Assembly (NCBI GenBank): GCA_039545355.1
Contig: BCJJ01000017.1
Span: forward strand, 372,001-436,000
DNA from: Trichosporon coremiiforme
Lineage: Eukaryota; Basidiomycota; Tremellomycetes; Trichosporonales; Trichosporonaceae
Direction: 5' to 3'
Length of the DNA stretch: 64,000 bases
Both the position numbers and the translations under genes were made by a program. Position 1 is the stretch's first letter. Each line of letters starts with the position of its first letter. The notes beneath the pieces are model-generated. The model worked only from the letters and a program-made list of their open reading frames with translations, was not told where the DNA came from and made no database searches. Positions 1-9,769 of this stretch are shown here, piece after piece.

Positions 1-627
1 CGCGGCGTCTCGTACCAGTCGCACCGGCATCCGCAGCTGAGCGAGGACAAGAAGGTCAAGATCAAGTCGTTCACGAAAGAGTTTACGCACAAGGTCTTAC
101 GCAACCTGAAAGCTAAGGGCAAGCTGCGCAAACCTTCGCGGTCTGGAGAGGGTTCGTCCTCCTCTGCGCCGCTCGTGACTCCGGGCGCGACCCCAGCTCT
201 TACTGTCGGCAGTAGCAGCGCAGGCACGCCAAACGGGGCGGGCAACAGTCAGCTCCTGGACGAGATGTTCGGCGACGACGAGCAGAGCATACACTCCGGC
301 ACGCCGCAGACGCCGCTAGACGGGACACCGAGGGAGACGCCATCGTCCATGTCGCCCTCCTTCGTCTTTCCGTCCCCGCACATGCCGTCTTCCATGGCGT
401 CGGTCGCGTCCACCTCGCCAGCGGGCCGATCGCCCCTGCCCCCACCCGTGCCCGTGATCCAGCAGCCGGTCGTGCAGGACCGGTTCGTCGGGATCAAGCA
501 GCCCCCGACGGGCCCGAGGGCCATGCAGGGTAACGCCAACGGCGCCAATGGAGCCGGGGCCAAGGGACCGATCTTAGTCGACCGCGTTGCCAATGTGCGC
601 CTGTCCGGCGACAGGGAGAAGCAGTAG
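1..627 (+). CDS. 3' part of a gene; possible Set2 SRI-domain C-terminus
   Basis: Frame 1 is open from the first base to a TAG at 625-627, giving the last 208 residues of a protein whose start lies outside the window. The first 45 residues are helical and highly charged (DKKVKIKSFTKEFTHKV, then KAKGKLRKPSR). This looks like the last helix of an SRI domain, the module by which the histone H3K36 methyltransferase Set2 binds the phosphorylated C-terminal domain of RNA polymerase II. The remaining ~160 residues are a Ser/Pro/Gly-rich, probably disordered tail with repeated TP motifs. The SRI reading rests on remembered similarity over a short stretch and is tentative; the SET domain cannot be seen. 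The downstream PWP2 gene is on the opposite strand and ends 177 bp away, so the two genes converge. Confidence 0.55.
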   Translation, partial: RGVSYQSHRHPQLSEDKKVKIKSFTKEFTHKVLRNLKAKGKLRKPSRSGEGSSSSAPLVTPGATPALTVGSSSAGTPNGAGNSQLLDEMFGDDEQSIHSGTPQTPLDGTPRETPSSMSPSFVFPSPHMPSSMASVASTSPAGRSPLPPPVPVIQQPVVQDRFVGIKQPPTGPRAMQGNANGANGAGAKGPILVDRVANVRLSGDREKQ

Positions 628-803
628 TGCTGTAGTGTAATGAAACATAATCAGAGTGTCCAGTTGGTATCCAAAGCTGCATGCGTTCTATGAGTCTAAG
701 TGTTACAGATGCGTCCTCCCCTTCCTATCTTCCACCACCCGCTCCCTCATGTAGAGTAAGGCCGTCCGTCTTGCGCCCTCGCTCGCTCCGCTCACACGGG
801 CGT

Positions 804-3562
804 CTAGTACACGACATCCCCGTTCTCCCGCTCGCCCAGCTCCTGAGTCCCATTCTGCCTCCGGTTCTGATCAATGACATACTGGAGCGCGAACCCGTTC
901 TGGTCGCTGAGCTTAGCGACACTGGCCTCAAAGTCCATGAGCGCCTTGTGCAGCGCGCGCATGGCCGGCGCAAACTCGGCCTTGCGCTGCTTCAACTCGC
1001 GTCCATGGGCAGTGAGCAGCGCCGCGCTCCACACCAGGTCGAACTCGACGTGCGGCCCTTGCTCGGCGTGTTGCGCCAGGAACCGGAGCAGGCGGGGCAG
1101 GTGCACGGGCGGCAGCTGGCGCGCGAGCAGCGGCACGTCGCCGGGCGGCACGGCCTCGAACACGCGCATGAGGAGCGGGGCCTCGTTCAAACGGAGCGCA
1201 AGGATGAGGGCGACGAGGTGCTCGCCCGCCGCCAGGGACGTGAGCACGCTTTCGGGCGTCACGTCCAGCGCCAGGTCGAAGGGGTCGAAGGCGGCCGATT
1301 CGTCGAGAGAGTACACGAGCAATCCCTCGGTGGTGGCAGCGGCCCAGGACCGGCCCGTCGCAGAAAAGCGGACACAGTTGGCGCCAACGGCACGCCTGTA
1401 CTTCCTCTTGCTGAGATCACCGCGCGTGGCACCGGGAAGCGTCTCGTCCAGCCTGTCCTCGAGGTCGGACGCGTCCGCCGCCGCATCATCAAGCGCGTCG
1501 AGATTGCCCGCCTCGGTCATTTTGCGGCTGTCGAGCAGCTCCTGCGTCCCGTCCAAGCTCAGGTTGTCCGAGATGGTAAACTTGCGCAGCATGACGCCGT
1601 CGATCGCCGCGTAGAGCAGGACGTACTTGCTCTTGCCCGCTGCGAGGACGCAGCGCCCGTCCGCGCTCCAGCACATTGTCGTGAAGTACTTGCTGGCTGC
1701 GTTGTTGGCCGCGCTCATCTTGTCCTCTGCCCTGCGGCCGCCGGAGAGGTCCCGCCGTCCTTCGATGACGGAGCGGATCTCGCCCGACCCGGCGTCGACA
1801 AAGGCGAGGTGCCCGTCCAGCGTTGACGCAACGAGTTCCTTCCCGTCGGGGGAGTAGGCGACGTCGGTCGCCTCGCCTGACAGGGTGATCGGCTCCGTGG
1901 ACCGGTCACGGCCATAGACTCCCCACAGACGCAGGGTGCGGTCCCACGAACAACTGGCGAGGCGGTCGCCGTTGGGCGAGAAGGAGAGGCCCGAGACGGG
2001 CGCGGTGTGGCCCTCCAGAATATCCAGCAGCTTGCCCGTCTGCACGCTCCACATATAGATTGCGAAACTGTCGCTGGAGCCGGCACACACGACCTCGCCG
2101 CTGGGGTCGACAGCGAGGGAGGAGAACTGCACCGGCGTCGGCGACGTGAACGTGCGGAAGTTGCGGTATCGGACCATGTCGAAGGCGCGCACGGTGCCGT
2201 CGAGCGAGGCGGAGAAGAGCACGCTTCCGCTCTTGGCGAACTGGACGCTGCTGACGGACGCGCTGTGTTCCGAGAACGTGACGAAGCAGAACCCACTCGC
2301 CGCATTCCACAGCTTGACCTTGCCGTCCTCGCCTCCCGTGGCGACGTGCTGCCCATCGGGGGAGAAGGAGAGCGTGTTCATGTCAAAGTAGTGCCCCTGC
2401 TGCTTGAGGACGTACGACTCGGACTGCCACTCCCACACGAGCAGCTGGCCGAGCTTGGCGGCGCCGAACGCCAGCCACTCGCCAGACGGGTTCACGGCCA
2501 CACTGCTGATCTTCTCGTTGCTGATGCTCAGGGTGTGGACGGGCGTGAAGTCGGGCATCTCCCAGAGACCGAACACGCCGCTGCTGAAGCCGACAATGAG
2601 CAGAGACGTGCCCTGGTGGAACGTCGCGCAGGCCACCTTGGTGCCGGCCTGGTTGAAGAAGTGGCGCGAGCGGATACCCCAGCGCGTGTACGCGGCCTCG
2701 AACTCGGCCACAGTGGCCGCAGAAGCGGAGGTCGAGGGGAGGTCGAGGATGTCCTCCTCGTCGTCGCTGTCCTCGCCCACCGCCTTCTTGGCGCCCCACA
2801 CGAACACAGCTCCGTCACGGGAGACAGTGTAGATCGTCTTCTCGTCGGCGCTGAACCAAGCCCCGAGCACGGCGTCGCGGTGTCCGCCAAAGCTCTTCGG
2901 CTTGAATCCCTCGAGCGGGTCGAGCGTCCACAGGCGCGCGCTCATGTCCCGGCTCGTCGTGAGGAAGTACTTGCCTGTCTTGCTCCACGTGATGCTCAGC
3001 ACGTCGTCCTGGTGACCCACGTAGTCGCGGTGCAGGACGAAGGGGGCAAACTCGCGCGCGAGGTGCGACGGCGTGCGCCAGACTTGGATCTTGTTGCCGA
3101 GTCCGACGGCGAAGAACTTGCCGTCGGGCGAGAACTGGACACAGCTGACTGGACGCTGGAAGTTCATCCAGTGCAGCACCGTACCCTTGCGGAAGTGCAC
3201 AAGCTGCGCGCGACCGTCCAGGTCCACCGAGAGTAGGACCTGGCCATCGGGCGAGAGAGCGATGCACGCGATGTTCTTGCGGTTCTCAAAGGGAAGGGTG
3301 CGCGACTTGTTGCTGAGGGGTCAGCTAACGTGAAAGACGACAACAGCTGCAGCTACCATCCTCAATCCCACGATTCCCGTTCACAGAGATGGGAACAGCC
3401 AAATGAGGGCATACAGCTCCAGGGCACTCACTTGACAAGATCGAAGACGGAGACGCGGTTGCCGACCGGAGACAGGACGCTGTTGCCGTCCGCGGTGAAG
3501 ACGACGTTGCCCTGGCGGTACACTGTACCGCACAGGTTTTGGAACTGGTAGTTGGCCTTCAT
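804..3562 (-). CDS. PWP2: Periodic tryptophan protein 2 (PWP2), U3 snoRNP/UtpB WD40 protein
   Basis: The model is complement(804..3312,3432..3562), 879 residues, close to the ~900 of yeast Pwp2. The single 119-nt intron starts GTGAGT and ends CAG. Joining the exons restores the family's N-terminal signature: a GTVYRQGN motif, then SPVGNRVSVFDLVNNKS. The body is a long run of WD40 blades (repeated SFSPDG, SWDRTLRLW and TGGEDGKVKLW types) to about residue 600. An acidic stretch near 220 and the helical Utp12-type C-terminal domain (around ALRLNEAPLLMRVFEAV) follow. Pwp2 belongs to the UtpB complex of the nucleolar small-subunit processome and is needed for early cleavages of pre-rRNA. The start at 3562 was chosen because it begins the conserved MKANYQFQNL segment. 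Nothing looks broken. Confidence 0.95.
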
Positions 3563-4233
3563 GGCCGGTGTCGTCGCGGTGTCGGTGTTGTTGTGATCGA
3601 AACCTGGCCCGGTGACGGCTTGAAGGATTGCGAGTGAGCAACAGTCCGCCGACTTTTGAGAGCATTTTCCCACGGTCGTCCACTTAGTCACGTGAGTCAC
3701 GCACCACATCCGAGGTCCGAGATTCAGAGGTCGCCGATGGTTGCTTCTGATCTTATCGCGACGGCAATGCAATTAGTGAGCACGACATGCATGCAGTGGT
3801 AAGAGAGGCCCATGGCAGTGCCGTTGTCTATAGTTAAGTGCTCATGCCCTAGGGAAACAGCTTCACGGGTAGATGTGCGTACTCTGTGGGTATGTTTTGT
3901 GCACCCTCGCCCTCGACCGGATATGAGCGCCCCGGAGTCGTACATTGTGCATGCCGCACTCACTTCCTACTGACCTTGCTTGTTGATACTCATCACTACT
4001 CTGATTTACTCTATTGTAAGCTGGCGTGCCCCCTCGACTGGTCGCATCATGGCGCGCTTCATTGGTGCGGTGGGCTGAGGCCGAAGACGCTCAAGCTCAC
4101 AGCAGATCATCTGCAGGAAGCGCCGTCCCGCGGAACAACGCGAGGTAGGCTGGTCATCCTGAACCGAAAGCTGACAGCAGGGCACTCCGGCGCAACCACG
4201 CGACGACTCGAAGCCATCCCCCCCTCTCGTTCG
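3563..4233. other. Intergenic region between PWP2 and the tandem paralogues
   Basis: This 671-bp spacer separates divergently transcribed genes and must hold the PWP2 promoter on the minus strand. No open frame in it has recognisable similarity, and no clear TATA box or repeat stands out. Confidence 0.4.
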
Positions 4234-5040
4234 ATGACACTCAGGTCAGCGACGCGAAGGACACCTTCCCCATCATACACGTACGCAGCTCTCACCGCGA
4301 AGAAGCCCTCGGCTCCAGCAAAGAAACGCTCTCGCCCCACGTCTGCCATGAAGGTTTAGCGGAGCCCTTCTCCCACCCCGACGACTAGGTGGGAAAGAAG
4401 CAGGCCGTACGACTTTCCTGTGCCCTACCGACACGCTTCGGCTCGGAGCAGCGTCGCCCTCCCCCCCTCGCCCCCGTCGCAAGCGAGTGCTGAGTGTGCC
4501 TGAAGACCTGCGTCACACCGCCTCTCAAGTGCACACGGCACTTGCTCTGCTTGGTGTCTCGCCCGCTGATCCAGAGCCCGTGCGCCTGGTTCTTCCCGTC
4601 TTGCTCGGCCGACTCTACGACCGCGACCAATTCTGGGATCATCTCGGTATGCTTCTTGAACAGCCTCCAAGCTGATGGCAGACCTCGAGTCCGAGTGCTG
4701 GCTCGAATGCCTCCGCTCCCTCATGCTGCAGGTGCTGAGCTTGCCTCGCATCGACCTTACGCGCTTGTGGGCAGCAGTGCAGGCAGGTTCGAAGAGGCAG
4801 GTCGCCCAACCGCACCCTGCACCAGCACTCCTATCGCGCCTCAACCACGCTTGGAATGAGCGAAGCTTCCGTTGCGAGATTGCAGGTGAGCTTGCCCGGT
4901 AGTATTTTGAAGCTAAGCAGCCAGATGTCCTCAGTCAGGCTTGCCCGGGTCAAGCCCCGCCGACGATGAATGCGGCGGGGGAGTTTGTGTATGAGGTGGA
5001 GGGGTTGCAGCGGGCGCTGATCCGCGCTCTGTGGTCGTGA
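4234..5040 (+). CDS. Unrecognised protein, tandem paralogue A; 5' structure unresolved
   Basis: Three conserved coding blocks match the next gene block for block: one ending at 4646, then 4682..4885, then 4925..5040 (stop TGA). They are separated by 35- and 39-nt introns that start GTATGC and GTGAGC. Shared motifs include PEDLRH, LLGRLYDR, MLQVLS and, at the C-terminus, EVEGLQRALIRALWS. The middle exon is 204 nt in both copies. The first block is open in its frame only back to a TGA at 4349-4351 and has no ATG there. A plausible N-terminal piece starting at 4234 (basic, Ser/Pro-rich, PAKKRSRPTS) lies in another frame, so an upstream intron or a frameshift is needed. I could not find a convincing splice pair, so the start is provisional and a decayed copy is possible. 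No domain is recognised. Confidence 0.55.
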
Positions 5041-5501
5041 AGCTTCCAGTGAGGATGTGAGCTTTGCATCGGGGGAGTATCAGCGTCCTATGGATCCTAT
5101 GGATCTATGAACAGGTGAGCATGGCAGTGCGAAGGAGACAGTCCGATAGCTCGGCTCCACGCACCGAAACCGCTTCTCCTGCGAGTGTGTCTTCGCACAC
5201 TCGCCCCCGCGCCCAAAGGATGTGGAACGACGTGTGGATGCCCCCTGTCGCTCTATCGTGTCACTCATTAAGGTACTGACGTCGTGCAACCCTTCTGCGC
5301 TTCTCACCATTCTTCACTCACGTCCAGGGTAACCACGGCGCTTCACCATGTCCGGCATGGAAGTGGTACGCTGGCAAGCTCCCGTTGACAGCTGATTCCA
5401 GGTGCTCTTCGAGGGCAAGCCCCGGAGTAAGCAGCCGGAGGTCAGCATCCTACTGCCGAGCAACCAGCTGACAACAGACTGCTCCTGCCCGCCAGACCGA
5501 T
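5041..5501. other. Spacer between tandem paralogues
   Basis: A 461-bp spacer that presumably carries the promoter of paralogue B. I see no further gene, TATA box or repeat in it. Confidence 0.35.
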
Positions 5502-6457
5502 ATGCCGCCCCCGCCCGTCCCATCTCGCGCTCTGACTCTGCACTCGACAGCCACATCCCGCTCTCGCTCAATGACCCGCGACGTCGTAGACCTCACCATC
5601 GCCCGCCCGCGCGCAGTGGAACTCACTCCCACACCGTCGAGGAAGCGCTCCTACACCACCTTCTCGATCAAGGCGGAGCGCAGTCTGTCTCCCGCGCCCT
5701 CCGTCAAGCGCGAGAGGGGCGAGCGGAGCGAAAGCGAGCGGACAGTGCCGCCCCGTCGTACGCCCATCCCGCCCGCGCACCCTCGCGCCCTCTCCCACGC
5801 CCGTATGCCCTTCCGCAATGCCTCGAGCGTGAGCACTGTCGGTCTCGGCCCCCCTCGTCCCCGCGTCAGTGGCAAGAGCACCACCGACACTGGCAAGAGA
5901 GGACTGGGAGGCCAGCCGGCGCCAGAGGATCTGCGCCACGCTGTGTCGCAAGTACGCACCAAGCTCGAGTCCGTTGACGTGCTCACCGATGGCGAGGTGG
6001 GGCCGGCCCTCGCCGCCCTCCTCGGACGTCTCTACGACCGCTTTCTTCTGGGCGATGCACTCGGTGAGCCGCCCAGCTGCTTTCAGCGGTAATGCTGACC
6101 GCAGACCTCGAGACGGAGGGCTGGCTCGGATGCTTCCAGTCTACCATGCTGCAGGTTCTGAGCCGTCCGCGCTCGCACCTCGCCACATCCTGGTCCACGA
6201 CGAGTGTCAATCTGAAGGCGCAGGTCGCCCAGAAAAGGCCCAGTACCGCGCTCCTCGCACGCCTCAACGATGCGTGGAGAGGGAGAGACTTCCGCCGCCA
6301 GCTTGTCGGTGAGCTCCAACGTTGCCGCCATATCTGACAGACAGACATCCTGGGACAGGCGTTGGGGAACCGGCGCGCGACGCTGACTGAGGCCGGAGAG
6401 CTGGTGTACGAGATCGAGGGACTGCAGCGCGCGCTGGTGCGAGCCCTGTGGCCATGA
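5502..6457 (+). CDS. Unrecognised protein, tandem paralogue B
   Basis: The model is join(5502..6063,6105..6308,6345..6457), 292 residues, with introns of 41 and 36 nt (GTGAGC...GCAG and GTGAGC...ACAG), both in phase 1. Residues 1-135 are low-complexity and rich in Ser, Pro, Arg and Lys, with RKR, KRER and TPTP motifs suggesting a disordered, possibly nuclear segment. Residues ~145-292 form a compact, probably helical domain shared with the upstream paralogue (PEDLRHAVSQV, AALLGRLYDRF, TMLQVLSRPR, ALLARLNDAW, EIEGLQRALVRALWP). I do not recognise the family. The gene converges with LRA3, its stop being 85 bp from that of LRA3. An alternative start at 5571 is possible. Confidence 0.72.
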
Positions 6458-6542
6458 GTCGAGCACAAGCCAAGCAATATGTGTACCCCGTATGAGTCTA
6501 TGATCTGCATTGTCTATAACCCTAATTAAACCTTGTTACAAC

Positions 6543-8024
6543 CTAGTGGCCGTTCTCAGCGACACGGCCCTTGAGCGCCTTCTTCTCGTCCTCTGTCCTG
6601 TCCTCTCCGGCCGATCCGAGACCCTCAGACGCCTGGAAGAAGGCAGAGTACGGCACCAGCTTGGCGTTGGGGTTGAGTTCGAGGCCCCATCCGGGCTTGT
6701 CCGTGACCTTGATGCGGCCGTTCTCGGGCAGGGGCTCGTCGAGGAACAGGTCGCCGAACGAGGCGTGCACGCTCTCTCCGTCGGGCGAGTTGGCGATGTA
6801 CTCGCAGAACTCGGAGTTGGGGAAGGACATGATGGCCTGGAACGAGTAAGGACCAGAGCCGTGGGGCACGACGGGAATGTCGTACGCGGCCGCCATGTTG
6901 GCGACCTTGATGAGCTCGGTCAGGCCGCCGAGCCACATGACGTCGGGCTGGATGATGGCCAGGTTGCGGCCCTCGATCAGCTTGCGGAAACCGTACTTGC
7001 TGTACTCGTGCTCGCCGGTCGTGAACTTGATGTGGGGGAGGGCGCGGTGCAGCTCGGCGTGGCCGTCAAAGTCGTCGGGGTGGAGACACTCCTCCCACCA
7101 CTCGATCTTGACGCCGGCCTGCTCCACGGCACGCACCACCTCGATCGTGTACGGCACGTCGAGCGACATGTAGCAGTCCACCATGATGGGGTAGTCGGGG
7201 CCGACCTGGTCGCGGCAGTCCTTCAGGAAAGCGACGTTCTTGCGGATACCCTCCTGGCCGTCGCTGGGGCCGTGGGGGAGGGGCACCTTGCTTCCCCAGA
7301 AGCCGAGCTTCTTGGCGACGCGAGGCTTGGGGCCGGTGAGGTAGAGGGGAATGTCGGGCTTGGTCGCGCCGCCGATCATCTTGTAGATGGGCTCTCCGCG
7401 GATCTTGCCAATCAGGTCCCAGATGGCGAGGTCGACGACCGAGATGGCAGCGAGGGGAAGACCCTTGCGGCCATAGAACATGGAGGCGCGGAACATCATG
7501 TCCCACATCTTGTTTGTGTCGCGCGGATCCTGGCCGACGACGAAACGCTTGTAGTGCTCCTCGATGAGCCAGCAGGCGGGGGGACCGCCGAAACCGGTCG
7601 CGTAGCCAACGGTTCCGTCCGTGGCAGTCACTTTGACGAAGATGGAGCCGAGAACACCGATACCCCACGACGTGCGCGAGGTGCGGTACTCCGGGTACTT
7701 GTGCATCGGGCACGAGATGTTGCCCTGCACGATCCAGTGCTGCTGCGCCTGGCGGTGGTAGTCGCCGCCAGAGCCCGTTGCGGACGGGATGAACGTCTCG
7801 AGCTTAGCCTGGGCGTTAGCGAACGAACCACGGGCGAAGCGTGTGCGAGTGGTGCGGGAGCGGTGAGGTCACGACCAACAGCGAGCGTGCCGCGCTCAGA
7901 GGCGCGGTCCGCCGATCACATCGCACAGTGCTCCGTGTCCGACGCTCCGAGAGCCGAACCGGCTCATCCAAGTTGTCTCACTCACGATAGTAGGCCACTC
8001 GTTGCTGGCAAGGTTCTTCGGCAT
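6543..8024 (-). CDS. LRA3: L-rhamnonate dehydratase (enolase superfamily)
   Basis: The model is complement(6543..7808,7986..8024), 434 residues. Exon 1 encodes only 13 residues and is followed by a 177-nt intron (GTGAGT...CCCAG). The enzyme dehydrates L-rhamnonate to 2-keto-3-deoxy-L-rhamnonate, the third step of the non-phosphorylated fungal L-rhamnose pathway. The sequence has the mandelate-racemase/enolase layout: an N-terminal capping domain (GDYHRQ, PMHKYPEYRTSRTSWGIGVL), then a barrel with the metal-ligand strands IMVDCYMS, IEWWEECLHPDDF and TTGEHEYSKYGFRKLIEG, and the IIQPDVMWLGGLTE and VVPHGSGP segments with the catalytic-type His. A TATATAT at 8078-8084 lies about 55 bp upstream of the start. 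The first intron is itself mostly open, so a slightly different N-terminus cannot be ruled out. It is divergent to LRA1, which acts two steps earlier. Confidence 0.92.
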
Positions 8025-8166
8025 GATGTCTGTTGTGGGAATAAGACAATGCGTTCGGCGAGCCGACCGGCGAGGACTATATATGTCGCCCGGCAAGCCT
8101 GGCTTCGGAGCAGCGGGGCGTACGAGTAGCCGGGTCATCCTGGGTCAGACTCATCTCGGGGGATTG

Positions 8167-8199
8167 GGACCCCGGTAGGGCCTAGGTAGGACCCCGGTA
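8167..8199. repeat. Direct repeat GGACCCCGGTA x2 in the rhamnose promoter
   Basis: Two identical 11-bp copies, 22 bp apart start to start, each with a CCGG core. The near two-turn spacing would put two bound proteins on the same face of the helix. Function is unproven. Confidence 0.4.
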
Positions 8200-8391
8200 A
8201 CTCTCCTGCTAACCTTTGCGGGGAGCCTGGGAGAGAGAGATTGTGGAGCACGATTGGTCCACTGGCGGCCAGCTGGCGGCCCGGAGCGACTGTCGGGGCG
8301 TCATTGTGCCGAGATGCCGACTGGCTGGTTTCGGCTATCTGGGTGGATATCGCTCCAACTGAGCTTCGGATCGGGTCTCATGCGACGTCAG

Positions 8392-8412
8392 CAACGGCCG
8401 TCACGGCCGTTG
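8392..8412. promoter_or_regulatory. Perfect inverted repeat, candidate activator site
   Basis: Two 10-bp arms, CAACGGCCGT and its exact reverse complement, flank a single central C. Each arm contains CGGCCG, so the site offers inverted CGG triplets as bound by Zn2Cys6 regulators. It lies nearly midway between the two rhamnose genes, 368 bp from the LRA3 start and 455 bp from the LRA1 start. Confidence 0.5.
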
Positions 8413-8866
8413 ACGATGCACGTTGGGAGCAATGAGGCATTAGTTGCCGGTGTGGTAGGCACACAGTGCACACAGATCGTTGGATCGGCGCAGGTGTTTG
8501 AACCTGTCAGCCAACCTTCGGTGCTCGGTAGGATGATATGCCGAGCGGCAAGTCTACCGCGATATAGTGTCCAGCACCCGATATGTCGGCCGGCCGCTCA
8601 TATTCGCTCTCATACGCCAGTCTCTGTCGGTTGTAGGCCTCACGGAGATATTTACTGTAACCGGCGCGCATGCAGACAGCCCGCTTTTTCAGGGCGATAA
8701 GTCACCGACAGGTGGGCGGCCGTGCGGGGCCCAGCCTCGGACCATGTCTTCTGCCGTGTTCCATGCCTGCCATGCAAAGCGTGCAGCAGTCATTCATAAT
8801 GCTCAACGACGGGCTGATACCCGCCCCTTCAAGCTTGCGTACATTTCTCCGCCCCCCGATTCCGAC

Positions 8867-9769
8867 ATGAGTGACGCCGCCAGCGGACCGAGCACGACCA
8901 CCGTCAGCGCAAACACGCCGACCTCGCGCCTGCTCCCCAACAAGGTTGTCGTGATCACGGGTGCGAGCCAGGGTATCGGTCGCGCGGTCGCGATTGGTGA
9001 GCAGAGCACGCGCTAAAGTCTCGACAGCAGACCAAGCTCTCACTGCAGCGAAGGCAAGGCAGAACTGACCCCAGCCTGTGCCGAGAACGGCGCCCGACTG
9101 GTCCTCCACCACCTCGGACAGTCAACCCAAGCCGACGCCGACAGCCTCAAGTCCGAGCTGGAGGCGAAGGGCACGCCCGTGACTCTGGTCTACGGCGACA
9201 TCTCCGAGCAGACGACAGCGGCAGCCATAGTCGATGCCGCGATCTCAGCCTACGGCCGGATCGACGTGCTCGTCTCGAACGCGGGCATTTGCCCCTTCCA
9301 CTCGTTCCTGGACATGCCCCTCGACCTGTGGAACAGGACCCACGACGTGAACCTGACCAGCTGTTTCCTCGTCACGCAGGCTTGTGCCAACGTCATGGCC
9401 AAGATGGGCGGTGGCTCCATTGTTGCCATCAGCTCCATCTCCGCTCTGATGGGAGGCGAGTTCCAGACACATTACACGCCCACGAAAGCGGGCGTCAAGA
9501 GCCTGATGGAGAGCTGCGCCATCGCCCTGGGCAAGCACAACATCCGCTGCAACTCCGTCCTGCCAGGCACGATCCGGACTGCGATCAACGAGGAGGACCT
9601 CAGCAACGACGCAAAGCGCGAGGGCATGGAGGCGCGCACGCCGCTGAGGAGGCTGGGCAAGCCGGAGGATATTGCGGGACCTGTCGTGTTCTTCGCGAGC
9701 GACATGAGCGCGTACTGCACTGGCGCATCGTTGCTTGTTGATGGAGGCGCGGCCATTTCGCTCCAGTAG
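8867..9769 (+). CDS. LRA1: L-rhamnose 1-dehydrogenase (short-chain dehydrogenase)
   Basis: The model is join(8867..8996,9075..9769), 274 residues, with a 78-nt intron (GTGAGC...CCCCAG) just after the cofactor loop. It oxidises L-rhamnose to L-rhamnono-lactone with NAD(P)+, the entry step of the non-phosphorylated pathway. Landmarks are the Rossmann glycine motif TGASQGIGRA, the NAG motif (VLVSNAG), the catalytic Ser in ISSISALMGG, the YTPTK active-site Tyr/Lys pair, and the ending DGGAAISLQ. HYTPTKAG and LPGTIRTAINEEDL strongly resemble the Scheffersomyces enzyme as I remember it. The start at 8867 gives the usual family length; an in-frame ATG at 8743 would add 41 residues. Generic SDRs share many of these motifs, but the divergent LRA3 partner supports the specific call. 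Confidence 0.87.

Larger units (their letters stand above)
8025..8866. promoter_or_regulatory. Shared bidirectional promoter of LRA3 and LRA1
   Basis: This 842-bp interval separates two divergent genes of the same catabolic route and holds no supported gene. It contains a TATATAT (8078-8084) placed for LRA3, a duplicated GGACCCCGGTA (8167-8177 and 8189-8199), and a perfect inverted repeat at 8392-8412 containing CGG/CCG triplets. That layout fits joint induction by rhamnose through a Zn2Cys6 activator; the regulatory role is inference. Confidence 0.6.

Noticed and set aside
6510..8129. A 539-codon open frame antisense to LRA3
   Set aside because: Runs across the exons and intron of a well-supported enzyme gene and has Val/Leu/Arg/Gly-rich composition without motifs.
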